DNA of 64,000 nucleotides from Salipiger bermudensis (GTDB lineage: Bacteria; Pseudomonadota; Alphaproteobacteria; Rhodobacterales; Rhodobacteraceae). The position numbers were made by a program, and so were the translations under genes. Under the pieces are notes generated by a model. The model worked only from the letters and a program-made list of their open reading frames with translations, was not told the DNA's origin and made no database searches. Location: the NCBI RefSeq assembly GCF_020171625.1, contig NZ_JAIUZY010000013.1, forward strand, positions 87,252 to 151,251, read 5' to 3'. Positions within the stretch are counted from its first letter, which is position 1; every line of letters starts with the position of its first letter. This document shows positions 55,046 through 63,911 of this stretch, piece by piece.

Positions 55046-56047
55046 ATGAACCGACCGATCATTCTGACAGGCGACCGCACAACCGGGGCGCTTCACATCG
55101 GGCATTATGCAGGCTCGCTCGCAAACCGGCTGCGCTATCAAGACAGCCATGAACAGTTTCTGCTGCTGGCGGATACCCAGGCCCTGACCGACAATGCCCA
55201 TGATCCGGACAAGGTGCAGCGAAGTGTGATGGAGGTCGCGCTGGACTATCTCGCCGTGGGGATTGACCCCAGTCGCACCACGATTTGCCTTCAATCGCAT
55301 CTGCCGGCGCTGGCCGAGCTGGCGATGCTCTATCTAAATTTCGTCACGGTTGCGCGGTTGGAACGGAACCCGACGATCAAGGATGAAATCCGCGCGCGTG
55401 GTTTCGGGCGCGACATTCCCGCCGGATTTCTCTGTTATCCGGCGGCGCAGGCGGCAGACATCACGGCCTTCAGGGCGACGGTCGTGCCGGTCGGTGAGGA
55501 TCAGGCTCCGCTGATCGAGCAGACGAACGAGATCGTGCGGCGCATAAACGCGACCGCAGGCCGCGCCGTGCTGCCAGAGGCGCGGGCGATCATACCCAAA
55601 ACGGGCCGGTTGCCCGGTATAAACGGCAAGGCCAAGATGTCTAAATCCGGTGGTAACGCCATTGCCCTGTCCGCGTCGCCCGACGAGGTCCGAAATGCCG
55701 TCAGGGCGATGTTCACCGATCCGAACCATCTGCGTGTCGAAGACCCGGGCTGCGTCGAGTGTAACGTCGTCTTCACGTATCTCGACGCCTTCGATCCCGA
55801 TCAAGAGGGGCTTGCCGAACTAAAGGCGCAGTATCAGCGCGGCGGGCTTGGTGATGGCAAGATCAAGGCGCGTCTGGAAGCGATCCTTCAAGAGCTTATC
55901 GCCCCAATCCGCAGGCGCAGAGCAAAGCTCACCGAGGACCGGGGATACGTTCTTGAGGTCATCAGAGAGGGCACGGAACGGGCGCGCGAGCGCACCGAGG
56001 CAACAAAGCGGGATGTGGTGAGCGCCTTGGGCCTTTTCCAGTTGTAG
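55046..56047 (+). CDS. trpS: tryptophanyl-tRNA synthetase, auxiliary type
   Basis: Charges tRNA-Trp. The 333-residue class I synthetase has the HIGH motif as LHIGHYAGSL and KMSKS as AKMSKSGGNAIALS. RPIILTGDRTTGALHIGH, DIPAGFLCYPAAQAADITAF and VPVGEDQAPLIEQTNEIVRR match, from memory, the Deinococcus TrpRS II-like branch rather than the usual alphaproteobacterial housekeeping enzyme. It lies among accessory genes, so a second trpS is expected elsewhere in the genome. Expression appears to be under tryptophan attenuation by the leader just upstream. Such auxiliary enzymes are linked in other bacteria to indolmycin-type antibiotic tolerance or modified tryptophan; that use here is inference. Confidence 0.92.
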   Translation: MNRPIILTGDRTTGALHIGHYAGSLANRLRYQDSHEQFLLLADTQALTDNAHDPDKVQRSVMEVALDYLAVGIDPSRTTICLQSHLPALAELAMLYLNFVTVARLERNPTIKDEIRARGFGRDIPAGFLCYPAAQAADITAFRATVVPVGEDQAPLIEQTNEIVRRINATAGRAVLPEARAIIPKTGRLPGINGKAKMSKSGGNAIALSASPDEVRNAVRAMFTDPNHLRVEDPGCVECNVVFTYLDAFDPDQEGLAELKAQYQRGGLGDGKIKARLEAILQELIAPIRRRRAKLTEDRGYVLEVIREGTERARERTEATKRDVVSALGLFQL

Positions 56048-56119
56048 ATGAGAGGGGCCGGGTGAGCTGGATAAAGGTCCGTTTCGTCCCGCACTGCAGA
56101 CCTTGGTCTATCAGTCCAT

Positions 56120-56270
56120 GCTGCACCATGCCACCGATGTCCGGTATGGGGGGCTGCGCCGCAGCGCGGCGCGGCCAGGCAAATGTCCGGAGAGGGCCGT
56201 CAGCGCCGACCGCCCTGTCGCGCTAGAGTGAGGGGCTTGCTGCGGCGCCGCCAATATGCTTCGAGCCCTA
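56120..56270. repeat. degenerate interspersed repeat copy between trpS and the HxlR gene
   Basis: It contains GTCCGGTATGGGGGGCTGCG, AATGTCCGGAGAGGGCCG and GCGGCGCCGCCAATATGCTT then CGAGCCC in the same order as the modules at 51.7, 59.9 and 61.6 kb. There is no gene in the 56048-56270 gap. Confidence 0.55.
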
Positions 56271-56693
56271 TCAGGACGGATCTTGGACCGTGGCCTTTGC
56301 GGCGTAGTCACTTCGGGCCTTTTCGATCTTCTCGAAATTCGCCTCCGCCCAGATCCAGACGCCGCAGAATGCCTTGCTGAGGCCGAGGCCAAGATCCGTC
56401 AGCCGGTATTCTACCTTGGGCGGCACGACTGGATAGACCGTGCGGGTCACCAGGCCGTCCCGCTCCATCGCGCGCAAGGTTTGCGTCAACATCTTTTGGC
56501 TGATGCCCGTGCAGGCGCGGGACAGTTCGCCGAACCGGCAGCACTCCTGCTCAGTCAGGATCTCGATCAGCAACATCGTCCATTTGTCCGCGACCCGGCC
56601 GATGATCTCTTCGACAAGACGGTCCAGCGCGGCATCGGTTCGGGGAAGATTCTGCAGGTCTTGCCGCAGCGAGGTCTCTGTCATCGGCTCCAT
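56271..56693 (-). CDS. HxlR family transcriptional regulator
   Basis: A 140-residue winged helix protein with the HxlR core DKWTMLLIEILTEQECCRFGELSRACTGISQKMLTQTLRAMERDGLVTRTVYPVVPPKVEYRLTDLG. The adjacent Cys pair (ECC) could make it thiol or redox responsive, as in several HxlR members. The ATG at 56693 or, three codons later, 56684 is the start; AAGAGAG precedes. It diverges from an SDR gene, and an inverted repeat TGCCTA-N8-TAGGCA in the shared gap is its probable operator. Confidence 0.88.
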   Translation of the reverse strand: MEPMTETSLRQDLQNLPRTDAALDRLVEEIIGRVADKWTMLLIEILTEQECCRFGELSRACTGISQKMLTQTLRAMERDGLVTRTVYPVVPPKVEYRLTDLGLGLSKAFCGVWIWAEANFEKIEKARSDYAAKATVQDPS

Positions 56694-56725
56694 ACTCTCT
56701 TTTTGGTAAGTATAAATCTTTAGGG

Positions 56726-56745
56726 TGCCTACTTTCTTATAGGCA
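56726..56745. promoter_or_regulatory. inverted repeat TGCCTA-N8-TAGGCA, probable HxlR operator
   Basis: Perfect 6-bp arms lie in the A/T-rich 98-bp gap between the divergent HxlR and SDR genes. Size, spacing and position fit known HxlR-family sites. Confidence 0.55.
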
Positions 56746-56791
56746 TCAATGGAGACACCTAGGGGCTATCTTGTAAGAAGGACAGCACGCA

Positions 56792-57538
56792 ATGGCACTT
56801 GCAAATCGAACGATCCTGATCACCGGCGGTAATTCCGGCATTGGTCAGGCCCTTGCCCGGGCCCTTCAGGCGAAGGGCAATCGCATTATCATCACCGGTC
56901 GAAAACAGAGCAGCTTGCAAGCGATGTTGTACGAGAACCCTGCAATGACCGGCTACGCTCTCGACGTCACGGACGACGCGGCGCTCGCGGCTTTTGCACC
57001 GGAAATCATTGCCAAGCATTCCGACCTCGACACCGTCATCCTCAACGCCGGGATCATGGAGAGTGAAGATTACACGACGGATCCGGTCGATCTGGACGTG
57101 GCGAACCGCACCATCGCCACAAACCTGATCGCACCGATCCGCTTGGCTGCAGCGCTGCTGCCTCATATGCAGAGCCGCCCACGGGCGGCTTTGATCACGG
57201 TGTCGTCGGGGCTCGCCTTTGTTCCAAAGGCCGCAAATCCGGTCTACTCTGCGACCAAGGCCGCCATCCATTCCTGGACCCAGTCGCTGCGCCACCAGCT
57301 GCGCGATACATCCGTGGATGTCCACGAGATTGCACCGCCGCTTGTCGCAACGGACCTGACGCCGGGCCAATCGCAAGTGGCCGCCGCAATGCCGCTTCAG
57401 GACTTCACGGATGAGGTCGTGAGCATCCTGTGTCGTGACGACATTCCTGACGAGGTCCTGGTGAGCCGCGTGAATTTCCAGAGAAACGCTGAAGCCGAAG
57501 GTCGCCATGCGGCTGCCTTCGCGGCGATCAACGGCTGA
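56792..57538 (+). CDS. short-chain dehydrogenase/reductase (DltE-like)
   Basis: A 248-residue SDR with TILITGGNSGIGQALA as cofactor motif, NAG in LNAGIMES, Ser in TVSSGLA, and YSATKAAIH as the catalytic Tyr-Lys pair. RIIITGRKQSSL favours NADP. The ITGGNSGIG start, followed by a DltE/YxbG-like middle (VYSATKAAIHSWTQSLRHQLRDTSVDVHEIAPPLVATDL), marks the subgroup. It is probably repressed by the divergent HxlR protein. The physiological substrate is unknown. Confidence 0.86.
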   Translation: MALANRTILITGGNSGIGQALARALQAKGNRIIITGRKQSSLQAMLYENPAMTGYALDVTDDAALAAFAPEIIAKHSDLDTVILNAGIMESEDYTTDPVDLDVANRTIATNLIAPIRLAAALLPHMQSRPRAALITVSSGLAFVPKAANPVYSATKAAIHSWTQSLRHQLRDTSVDVHEIAPPLVATDLTPGQSQVAAAMPLQDFTDEVVSILCRDDIPDEVLVSRVNFQRNAEAEGRHAAAFAAING

Positions 57539-58036
57539 TGGATCTTCGCGAAGTGCGCCAAGAGTAGCAGACCGCTCCAAGGCGCACTTCGCATGCGGTA
57601 AATGCGGCGTCCCGGAAGCGACGGCTTTGTCCGATTGCAGGCCTCAGACCGTTCAAAATGCCGCGCCGAGGCCCGAACGTCCGCTTTGGTGAAGCCGCGG
57701 CGCGGCGTCCACTAGGACAGTGAAGGTCCGCAAAGGGCCGAGCGCGTCACAACACCGGCCAGGGAGGTTGCAGCGCCTACCGCGCTGCCGTCCGAGCCTT
57801 TTCACGCCGTTCCGTCTCAGCCGCGCCGCCCTTGCCCACTCAGTTTTGAAGCCGATGGCACCGCACACAGGGTAAAATGGGGCCCAAGCTTCAGGGTCCG
57901 CGAAAGATCGATGGAGACGGGCCGATAGCGCCGTCCGATGACATGACCAGCCACGACACTCACGCCGAGCTTTCCCCAATTTGGGCGATTTGATGGCAGA
58001 TGCTTTCGGAGTGGTTCGACCTGTCCGTAAGAATGA
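57539..58036. repeat. gene-free stretch with interspersed repeat modules
   Basis: About 500 bp with no supported gene. GTTCAAAATGCCGCGCCGAG, GCCCGAACGTCCGCTTTGGT and GAAGGTCCGCAAAGGGCCGA at 57651-57746 correspond to modules at 59850-59935 and 60640-60700. The rest resembles further degenerate copies. Confidence 0.6.
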
Positions 58037-58055
58037 GCCTCCTAACCACGGAGGC
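58037..58055 (-). terminator. hairpin after the SulP gene
   Basis: GCCTCC/GGAGGC arms with a 7-base loop lie six bases past the SulP stop on the minus strand and are followed by a T-rich stretch (TCATTCTTA). Confidence 0.5.
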
Positions 58056-58060
58056 CTTCT

Positions 58061-59557
58061 TCAGTGCCCCATTAGCCTGTCCATGGCGCCGGGTTTGTCG
58101 TGGATGCCCAGCTTGTCGACCAATGTCTCGGAGGCCTTGTTCATCCCCAAGACCTCGACCTCCGCGCCCGCACGGCGGAACTTCAGGATCGCCCTGTCGA
58201 GCGCCTGCACCGAACTGATGTCCCAGATGTGCGCCCGGCTCACGTCGATCACGACACGGTCCGGCACTTTGCCGAAGTTAAAGGCTCCGGCGAAATCCTC
58301 GGTCGAGCCGTAGAACAGCTGGCCCTCGATCACGTAGGTCCGGACCCGGCCATCCTCCGAAAGGGCGGTCGAGATGCGGAACATCTTCGCGATCTTGCCG
58401 GCAAAGAAGAGGCCCGACAGCAGCACGCCCACCAGGACACCGATAGCGAGATTGTGGGTCCAGACCACGGTTCCCACGGTGGCAAGCATGACGATCGAGG
58501 ACGGGCGGGGGTGAACCGTCAGGTCCCTGATCGACGACCAGGAGAAGGTGCCGATCGACACCATGATCATGATGGCGACGAGTGCGGGCATCGGGATGCG
58601 GGCAACGAGGTCTCCGATCCCGACCACTAGGATCAGCAGCACCGCGCCAGCGGTGAAGGCCGACAAGCGGCCACGTCCGCCGGATTTCACGTTGATAATC
58701 GACTGGCCGATCATCGCGCAACCCGCCATGCCCCCGATAAAACCGGTTGCGGTATTGGCGATGCCCTGGCCGATGCACTCCTGGTGGCGATCGGACCGTG
58801 TGTCGGTCAGCTCGTCCACGATGTTCTGCGTCATCAGGCTTTCCAGCAGCCCCACGACGGCCACGGCCGCCGCATAGGGGGAGATGATGACGAGTGTCTC
58901 GAAGGTCAGCGGGATGTCGGGGACCAGGAAGACCGGCAACGTGTCGGGCAGCGCGCCCATATCGCCCACGGTCCGCACGTCCCAGCCCATGGCGATGACC
59001 ACAAGCGTCAGCACGACGATGGTGACCAGCGGTGACGGCACCGCCGTGGTCAGGCGCGGGAAAAGGTAGATGATGGCGAGCCCTGCGGCCACAAGCGCCC
59101 AGGTCAGCCATGTGACCCCCTCATTGGCGAGGTTGAGCTCGGGCAGCTGTGCGAGGAAGATCAGGATCGCCAAGGCGTTCACGAAGCCGGTCATCACGGA
59201 TTTCGACACATAGCGCATGAAGCGCCCCAGCTTGAGCAGCCCGGCGCCGATCTGTAGCAACCCGGCAAGGACGGTCGCGGCCAGCAGGTATTCCAGCCCG
59301 TGGTCGCGCACCAGCGTGACCATGAGCACGGCTGTCGCGGCCGTCGCCGCCGAGATCATCCCCGGCCGTCCGCCTACAAAGGCGATCAGCACGGCGATGG
59401 AGAAGGAGGCGTAGAGCCCCACCTTGGGGTCGACGCCTGCGATGATGGAAAAGGCGATGGCTTCGGGGATCAGCGCCAGCGCGACGACGATGCCCGCGAG
59501 CACATCGCCGCGAATGTTACCGAACCATTGCTGGCGGTAGTCAGAAAGAGAGATCAT
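58061..59557 (-). CDS. SulP family anion transporter with STAS domain
   Basis: A 498-residue inner-membrane carrier. About eleven to twelve hydrophobic segments run through residues 15-380, starting with [36 protein letters not shown], the SulP signature. [33 protein letters not shown] is the second conserved block. A C-terminal STAS domain (residues about 400-490; [19 protein letters not shown]) regulates transport. The family moves sulfate, bicarbonate or other anions with Na+ or H+. The ATG at 59557 is preferred over the extended frame. Ion specificity cannot be read from the sequence. Confidence 0.88.
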   Translation of the reverse strand: MISLSDYRQQWFGNIRGDVLAGIVVALALIPEAIAFSIIAGVDPKVGLYASFSIAVLIAFVGGRPGMISAATAATAVLMVTLVRDHGLEYLLAATVLAGLLQIGAGLLKLGRFMRYVSKSVMTGFVNALAILIFLAQLPELNLANEGVTWLTWALVAAGLAIIYLFPRLTTAVPSPLVTIVVLTLVVIAMGWDVRTVGDMGALPDTLPVFLVPDIPLTFETLVIISPYAAAVAVVGLLESLMTQNIVDELTDTRSDRHQECIGQGIANTATGFIGGMAGCAMIGQSIINVKSGGRGRLSAFTAGAVLLILVVGIGDLVARIPMPALVAIMIMVSIGTFSWSSIRDLTVHPRPSSIVMLATVGTVVWTHNLAIGVLVGVLLSGLFFAGKIAKMFRISTALSEDGRVRTYVIEGQLFYGSTEDFAGAFNFGKVPDRVVIDVSRAHIWDISSVQALDRAILKFRRAGAEVEVLGMNKASETLVDKLGIHDKPGAMDRLMGH

Positions 59558-60086
59558 GTAGACAGTCCAAAGCCCTGGTGCGGACCGCCTTTCACAGGTC
59601 AGTCCGTTCGAATGTTCAGGGTCTTGCTTGGAGTTATCCGGCGGATCGGCGGCCGGAAGAGCCACCCGGGTTTTCACCGGGTCCTTGCGGTATGACTGCG
59701 CTTAAAGCCGAATTTTGGTAGAACCTCAAGCCGCATTGGCCATTCCGGGTCCGACTAACAGGGTGTCTCGCTGAGTTGAGTTCAGGCATTGGGCTCCTGC
59801 AGCGAACGGCGGCAAGGACCGCACTGCTGATGTCGGATTGTTCGAAATGCTGCGCCAAGGCCCGAACGGCCGGTTCGGGAAAGCTGCGCCGCGGCGGGGG
59901 CCAACCTGGCGAATGTCTGCAAAGGGCCGAGAGCGCCATGCGGCCCGCCAGGCTGGGCACGCGGCGCGCTGCAGCGCCGCATGACTGCTCCGAGCCCCTT
60001 TTGCAATTCTTCGAACATTGTGCGAAGAGCAGCTGCCATCTTAGTCGACCTCACGGCGATTTTGGATCGGACACCTTAATCTTAGG
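59558..60086. repeat. gene-free stretch with the most complete interspersed repeat copy
   Basis: From 59800 to 60004 the modules appear in order: GCAGCGAACGGCGGCAAGGA at 59800, CGAAATGCTGCGCCAAGGCC at 59842, GAACGGCCGGTTCGGGAAAG at 59864, AATGTCTGCAAAGGGCCGAG at 59913 and GCCGCATGACTGCTCCGAGC at 59976. No gene is supported in these 530 bp, which also contain the SulP promoter side. Confidence 0.7.
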
Positions 60087-60530
60087 TCATTTCGCCTGCA
60101 CGGCTGCCAGCATTTGAACGCGCGGCTCATGCCGCTTGCGATAAAGAAAGCGCGCCCATAGCGCAAAGGCCCATGACATCCATCCCGCATCAATTTCAAT
60201 GACTTCGCGCAGCCGGGATCCCGACTGCTGCGGTTCCACGGTCAGAGTGTGGCGCCACGACTTCACTCCGGCACCCTTTTCAAAAGATCGCAATACCAGC
60301 GCGTCGTTGTCGCATTCCAAGACTTCCATGAAATATGGCTGAGGCGGCAAGATTCCGAACAGCGACACACGCACGGTAATCTGCTGGCCCTGATATACTC
60401 GGCCGCTCGGCAAACCTTCGAAGGTGACAATACCATCCGTGATCTCCGCGAGAGCATCAAGGTCTGTTACCAGTGCCCAGACCTCTTTTGCAGGTGAGGA
60501 ATATTCGTGCTCCAGTCTCACGGTCTTCAT
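60087..60530 (-). CDS. SRPBCC family protein
   Basis: A 147-residue protein of the START-like polyketide-cyclase/CoxG superfamily: VRLEHEYSSPAKEVWALVTDLDALAEITDGIVTFEGLP at the N-terminus, then LECDNDALVLRSFEKGAGVKSWRHTLTVEPQQSGSRLREVIEIDAGW, and a C-terminal helix ending in HEPRVQMLAAVQAK. Such proteins bind hydrophobic ligands in a helix-grip cavity. GGGAAG precedes the ATG. No catalytic residues can be assigned. It is a lone gene between two repeat-filled gaps. Confidence 0.75.
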   Translation of the reverse strand: MKTVRLEHEYSSPAKEVWALVTDLDALAEITDGIVTFEGLPSGRVYQGQQITVRVSLFGILPPQPYFMEVLECDNDALVLRSFEKGAGVKSWRHTLTVEPQQSGSRLREVIEIDAGWMSWAFALWARFLYRKRHEPRVQMLAAVQAK

Positions 60531-61012
60531 AGATGCTTCCCGGGCTTAAAAACTATCCCTGCTTGATTTGACCGAAACTAGACGTTTGCGCAACTGTCGC
60601 GAGATCTCACTTCGTCCGCCCTGCCGACCTTCATCCTCCAAAAATGCTGCGCAATGGACGAATGGCCGGTCTGGTGAAGCTGCAGCGCGGCGATCGGCTA
60701 GGGACTGAACGGCGGGTCTGGGCCGGGAAGTGACATCGCGCTGGGAAGTACCGAGGGCTGGGCCGCGCCGCGACGCCGCATGGCCGCTTCGAGCCCCTTC
60801 TTGTCCAGTGCGACACAGCAGCCTGGCTGTCCGCACTGGTTGCATCCAGCGCACGACGGCGTGTAGTTTGTGCTCACCAGAAACAGGTTAGGTCGGTGCG
60901 GTTGGCCCGGCCCCCGCAAAACGGGTCCTTTCGCGCATCGGCGCTCCGATTGTCGCGTCCCATGGTCCAAGCGTCAGCGCATGTCGCGCAGGCGAAATGA
61001 AAGGACATGGAC
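60531..61012. repeat. gene-free stretch with an interspersed repeat copy
   Basis: AAAATGCTGCGCAATGGACG at 60648, GGCCGGTCTGGTGAAGCTGC at 60663 and CGCCGCATGGCCGCTTCGAG then CCCC at 60774-60797 repeat the modules of the 59.8 kb copy in the same order. No gene is supported in these 480 bp. Confidence 0.65.
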
Positions 61013-61435
61013 ATGCAGCAACAGATTGCAGTGTTGACCCTCGGTGTATCCGATCTCGAGCGATCGACGAGGTTCTACCGGGATGGCTTCGGCTGGACCC
61101 CGGTGTTCGAGAACGACGAGATTGCCTTCTACCAGATGAACGGCTTCGTCTTCGGCACATGGCTGAAGGGCGCGCTCGAAGAGGACACCAAAGCTTAGGA
61201 GTTGCCTCCCGCGGGCGCGATGTCCCTCGCCCACAACGTGCCTGAGGAAGGAGAGGTGCGGGCAGTCATGAAGACGCTCGTGGCCGCCGGCGCGACCCTT
61301 CTCCGCGAGGCCGACGCTCCGCCCCAAGGTGGCGTCCGAGGATATGTAGCAGACCCCGATGGTCACATCTGGGAGATCGCGTGGAATCCAGCCTGGCCGA
61401 TCAATGAAGAGGGCCACGTCGTCTTCGGGATGTGA
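61013..61435 (+). pseudogene. VOC/glyoxalase family protein gene with an in-frame amber codon
   Basis: The ATG at 61013 follows AAGGA. The frame encodes a complete VOC-type domain of about 140 residues: QIAVLTLGVSDLERSTRFYRDGFGW, YQMNGFVFGTWLKGALEED, then TAG at 61196-61198, then in the same frame ELPPAGAMSLAHNVPEEGEV and GGVRGYVADPDGHIWEIAWNP. Only one codon separates the halves and no frameshift is present, so a single substitution (for example from CAG, AAG or TGG) explains it. An active readthrough or a sequencing error are alternatives. VOC proteins of this type bind a metal and modify small electrophiles. Confidence 0.8.
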
Positions 61436-61755
61436 TTTCGCTCAGGTCTGGCCGGAAGAGCACCCAAGGTTTCGGCCAGACCCTTGAAGCGAAAAGTGGC
61501 AGTCCGGTTCTCGAAGGCAAAGGTCCAAAAAGTCCGCACTCGGGACTTCGGGATCCTGGACCTTGCTGCGCAGTGGTGTGAAGGTCCGGTATGGGGAAGC
61601 TGCGCTGCGGCGACGGTGATCCTGATCAAGGTCGGTAGCGCGGCCGTCGTGATGGGGCCGCCGCGCCGCCGCATGACTGCTTCGAGCCCAAACCAGTCCT
61701 TGTGGAAGGTCGATCTCTGCCGCATTCTTCGATTTCGACTTTGGGATAACTGGCT
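61436..61755. repeat. gene-free stretch with an interspersed repeat copy
   Basis: GGTCCGGTATGGGGAAGCTG at 61582, CGCTGCGGCGACGGTGATCC at 61604 and GCCGCCGCATGACTGCTTCG then AGCCCAAACC at 61667-61694 closely follow the arrangement at 51.70-51.84 kb. No gene is supported in these 320 bp. Confidence 0.7.
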
Positions 61756-62463
61756 GTGCGACCACCAATCGAAAGCTGGGGCATTGACGCCGGCCTTCGC
61801 CCCTTAGCGGGCGGACACCGCAACCTCGCCTTCGTGACAGCTTGCACCGGGTCGGGGCGGCAGCTCGTGTTCAAGTCGACGCGCCGGTCAGAAGCTGCCC
61901 TGAAATGGCTTTCTGCGGTCCAGAAGGTCGCGGAAGGCGTCGGGTTCGTGGTCCCCAAGCTCATCGCCAGCCAAGACGGTAAGTTGGTTGAGAGTGGCTG
62001 GACCTGTGAGCCTTATGTGGATGGCAATCTTCTCTCAGCCGATGAACTGCTCTCGATACGCCCACAGATCGTCGCATTTCATGCTGCGACCAAAGGCATC
62101 CCTCAGCGTCCAGGTTTTCTATCGTCGCAGGATTTTATCGAACTGGATCACGGCGGCGACGTGGATCTGCTAACCATGCCCGCGAAAGTGGTCGCACGCT
62201 GCCGAGGTCTATGGTCCGCAGTTTCTGAGCAGACCGAAGCGGTCATTCATGGCGACATCAATCCAGGCAATCTGATTAGATGTTCAGATGGCAAAATTGC
62301 CCTCATTGACTGGGACGAATGTCGTCGTGATCTCGTTCTTTTTGACATGGCAGTGCTAGGGGCGAGCAATGAAAAAGAGCAGTCAGCTCGCCTTGCCTGG
62401 GAGGTCGCATGCTCTTGGGAAATTGAGCCGGACCATGCTCGCCAGATCGCTTCTCGTCTTTGA
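61756..62463 (+). CDS. APH family phosphotransferase
   Basis: A 235-residue kinase-like protein starting at GTG 61756. The catalytic loop is VIHGDINPGNLIR (Asp as base, Asn as metal ligand) and the metal-binding Asp is in IALIDWDECRRD. The N-lobe is short: GGHRNLAFVTACTGSGRQLVFKSTRR supplies the nucleotide-positioning Lys. The family includes aminoglycoside, homoserine and choline kinases. The protein is shorter than aminoglycoside kinases (about 260-270 residues), and its substrate is unknown. Base composition is slightly less GC-rich than the core, consistent with transfer. Confidence 0.78.
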   Translation: MRPPIESWGIDAGLRPLAGGHRNLAFVTACTGSGRQLVFKSTRRSEAALKWLSAVQKVAEGVGFVVPKLIASQDGKLVESGWTCEPYVDGNLLSADELLSIRPQIVAFHAATKGIPQRPGFLSSQDFIELDHGGDVDLLTMPAKVVARCRGLWSAVSEQTEAVIHGDINPGNLIRCSDGKIALIDWDECRRDLVLFDMAVLGASNEKEQSARLAWEVACSWEIEPDHARQIASRL

Positions 62464-62665
62464 GCTACCTGCAGGGTTGTCCGCAGTGCCGCCGCTCAGG
62501 CTGGGCGCGGCGAAGGTTCGCGGCGAGCCGATGGTGCCGCCGTTCCGGCACCACGCGGCGGACGACGGGTTCGAGTCCAGACTTACCTTTCGATGTCCGT
62601 CATCAAATAATTTGGGACCGGGAATGCTCTGCCGGTCAGGAGGGTCTGGCTCGTTCAGTTTGAGG

Positions 62666-63646
62666 TTATGCCGCCTGGGTTTGGTTGAGCAAGCGGCGCT
62701 GGCGGATGGTGTCGGCCTTGATCCTCCTTCGTTCGGCTACGATGGCTTTGGCACGACCGAAGTAGACGTCGGCCGGGGTGACGTTTCCGAGGCTCTCATG
62801 GAGCCGTTGATGGTTGTAGTGGTCGACGAAGGTCTCGATCGCGGCCTCGAGTGCGCCGGGGAGGTAGTGGTTCTCCAGCAGGATGCGGTTCTTCAGGGTC
62901 TGGTGCCAGCGTTCGATCTTGCCCTGCGTCTGCGGATGGTTGGGGGCCCCGCGCACATGCTCCATCTGCTTGTCTTCCAGCCAGGTTGCGAGATCGCCTG
63001 CGATGTAGGACGAGCCGTTGTCGCTGAGAAGTCGTGGTCGGTGTAGCACGGACGGCTGGTCGCAACCGGACGCCTCCAGCGCGAGCTGGAGCGTGTCAGT
63101 GACATCTTCGGCCCGCATGGTCGTGCAGAGCTTCCAGGCGATTACATATCGGCTGAAGTCATCCAGGATGGTGCTCAGATAGTACCAACCCCAACCGATC
63201 ACCTTCAGGTACGTGAAGTCGGTCTGCCAGAGCTGGTTTGGCCGGCTCGTCTTATCGCGGAACTCGTCCGCAGCCTTGACCACGATGAAGGCAGGGCTCG
63301 GGATCAGGTCGTGCGCCTTGAGGATGCGATACACCGAAGCCTCTGAGACGAAGTACTTCTTCGTATCTGTGAAGCGCACCGCAAGCTCCCTTGGAGAGAG
63401 TTCGGGCTCCTCCAGCGCCAAGCCGACCACATCCTGCCGGACAGCATCAGGGATGCGGTTCCAGACCCGACCCGGATGGGGTCGGCGATCCTCGAGACCG
63501 GCCTCGCCAAGGGATCGGTATCGGTCGTACCAACGATAGAAGGTTGTCTTCGGAATACCGAACATCTCCAGCGTGCGCGCCGCGGGCAGATGTGATCTCT
63601 CGACGAGCCGGATAATCTCGAGCTTTTCGGATGCAGGGTACCTCAT
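62666..63646 (-). CDS. IS3-family transposase OrfB
   Basis: A 326-residue DDE transposase. The N-terminal helix-turn-helix (RYPASEKLEIIRLVERSHLPAARTLEMFGIPKTTFYRWYDRYRSLGEAGLEDRRP) is followed by the rve catalytic core: first Asp in QLWQTDFTYLKVIGWGWYYLSTILDDFSRY, second in PRLLSDNGSSYIAGDL, and Glu in HPQTQGKIERWHQTLKNRI. The ATG overlaps the orfA stop in AATGAGG. The protein looks intact, but without a full orfA the element may not move by itself. Confidence 0.93.
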   Translation of the reverse strand: MRYPASEKLEIIRLVERSHLPAARTLEMFGIPKTTFYRWYDRYRSLGEAGLEDRRPHPGRVWNRIPDAVRQDVVGLALEEPELSPRELAVRFTDTKKYFVSEASVYRILKAHDLIPSPAFIVVKAADEFRDKTSRPNQLWQTDFTYLKVIGWGWYYLSTILDDFSRYVIAWKLCTTMRAEDVTDTLQLALEASGCDQPSVLHRPRLLSDNGSSYIAGDLATWLEDKQMEHVRGAPNHPQTQGKIERWHQTLKNRILLENHYLPGALEAAIETFVDHYNHQRLHESLGNVTPADVYFGRAKAIVAERRRIKADTIRQRRLLNQTQAA

Positions 63647-63906
63647 TCGTGGTCTCCCCCATCCCCGATCATACTTTTTTTGAGCAGCCGGTTCTCAAGG
63701 GTGGCCTCTGCCAAGGCCTCCTTCAGCGCGCTGGCCTCAGCCCGCAGGACCTTCACTTCCGGGCTACTCGCCTGGCGCGCCGTGTCACCAGCAAGCCGCT
63801 TCTTGCCGGCCTCGAGAAACTCTTTGGACCAATTGTAGTACAGGCTCGTCGCAATCCCCTCGCGCCGGCAAAGCTCGGCTATGGCCTGCTGCTGGTTCCG
63901 TGGACA
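63643..63906 (-). pseudogene. IS3-family transposase OrfA, 5'-truncated
   Basis: About 85 codons remain: AIAELCRREGIATSLYYNWS, KEFLEAGKKRLAGDTARQAS, VKVLRAEASALKEALAEATL, ENRLLKKSMIGDGGDHE and stop. This is the second helix-turn-helix and leucine-zipper part of OrfA. The first helix is missing and is replaced at about 63897-63906 by sequence from the adjacent IS end. The stop codon overlaps the orfB start. Confidence 0.82.
63674..63681 (-). promoter_or_regulatory. programmed -1 frameshift site of the IS3 element
   Basis: On the minus strand seven A residues are followed by G (A AAA AAG type). The orfB frame is open from here to its ATG and is in the -1 register relative to orfA, as required to make the OrfAB fusion transposase. 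Confidence 0.7.
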
Positions 63907-63911
63907 CAGAG

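Larger units (their letters stand above)
62600..63905 (-). mobile_element. IS3-family insertion sequence, 5' end truncated
   Basis: The element carries an orfA fragment, an A7G slippery run and an intact orfB on the minus strand. The left boundary is approximate because I cannot identify the terminal repeat; sequence after the orfB stop (62600-62665) is probably the 3' end. At about 63900 the orfA frame runs into the end of a second IS3-type element, so the orfA 5' part and its terminal repeat are lost. Confidence 0.75.
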
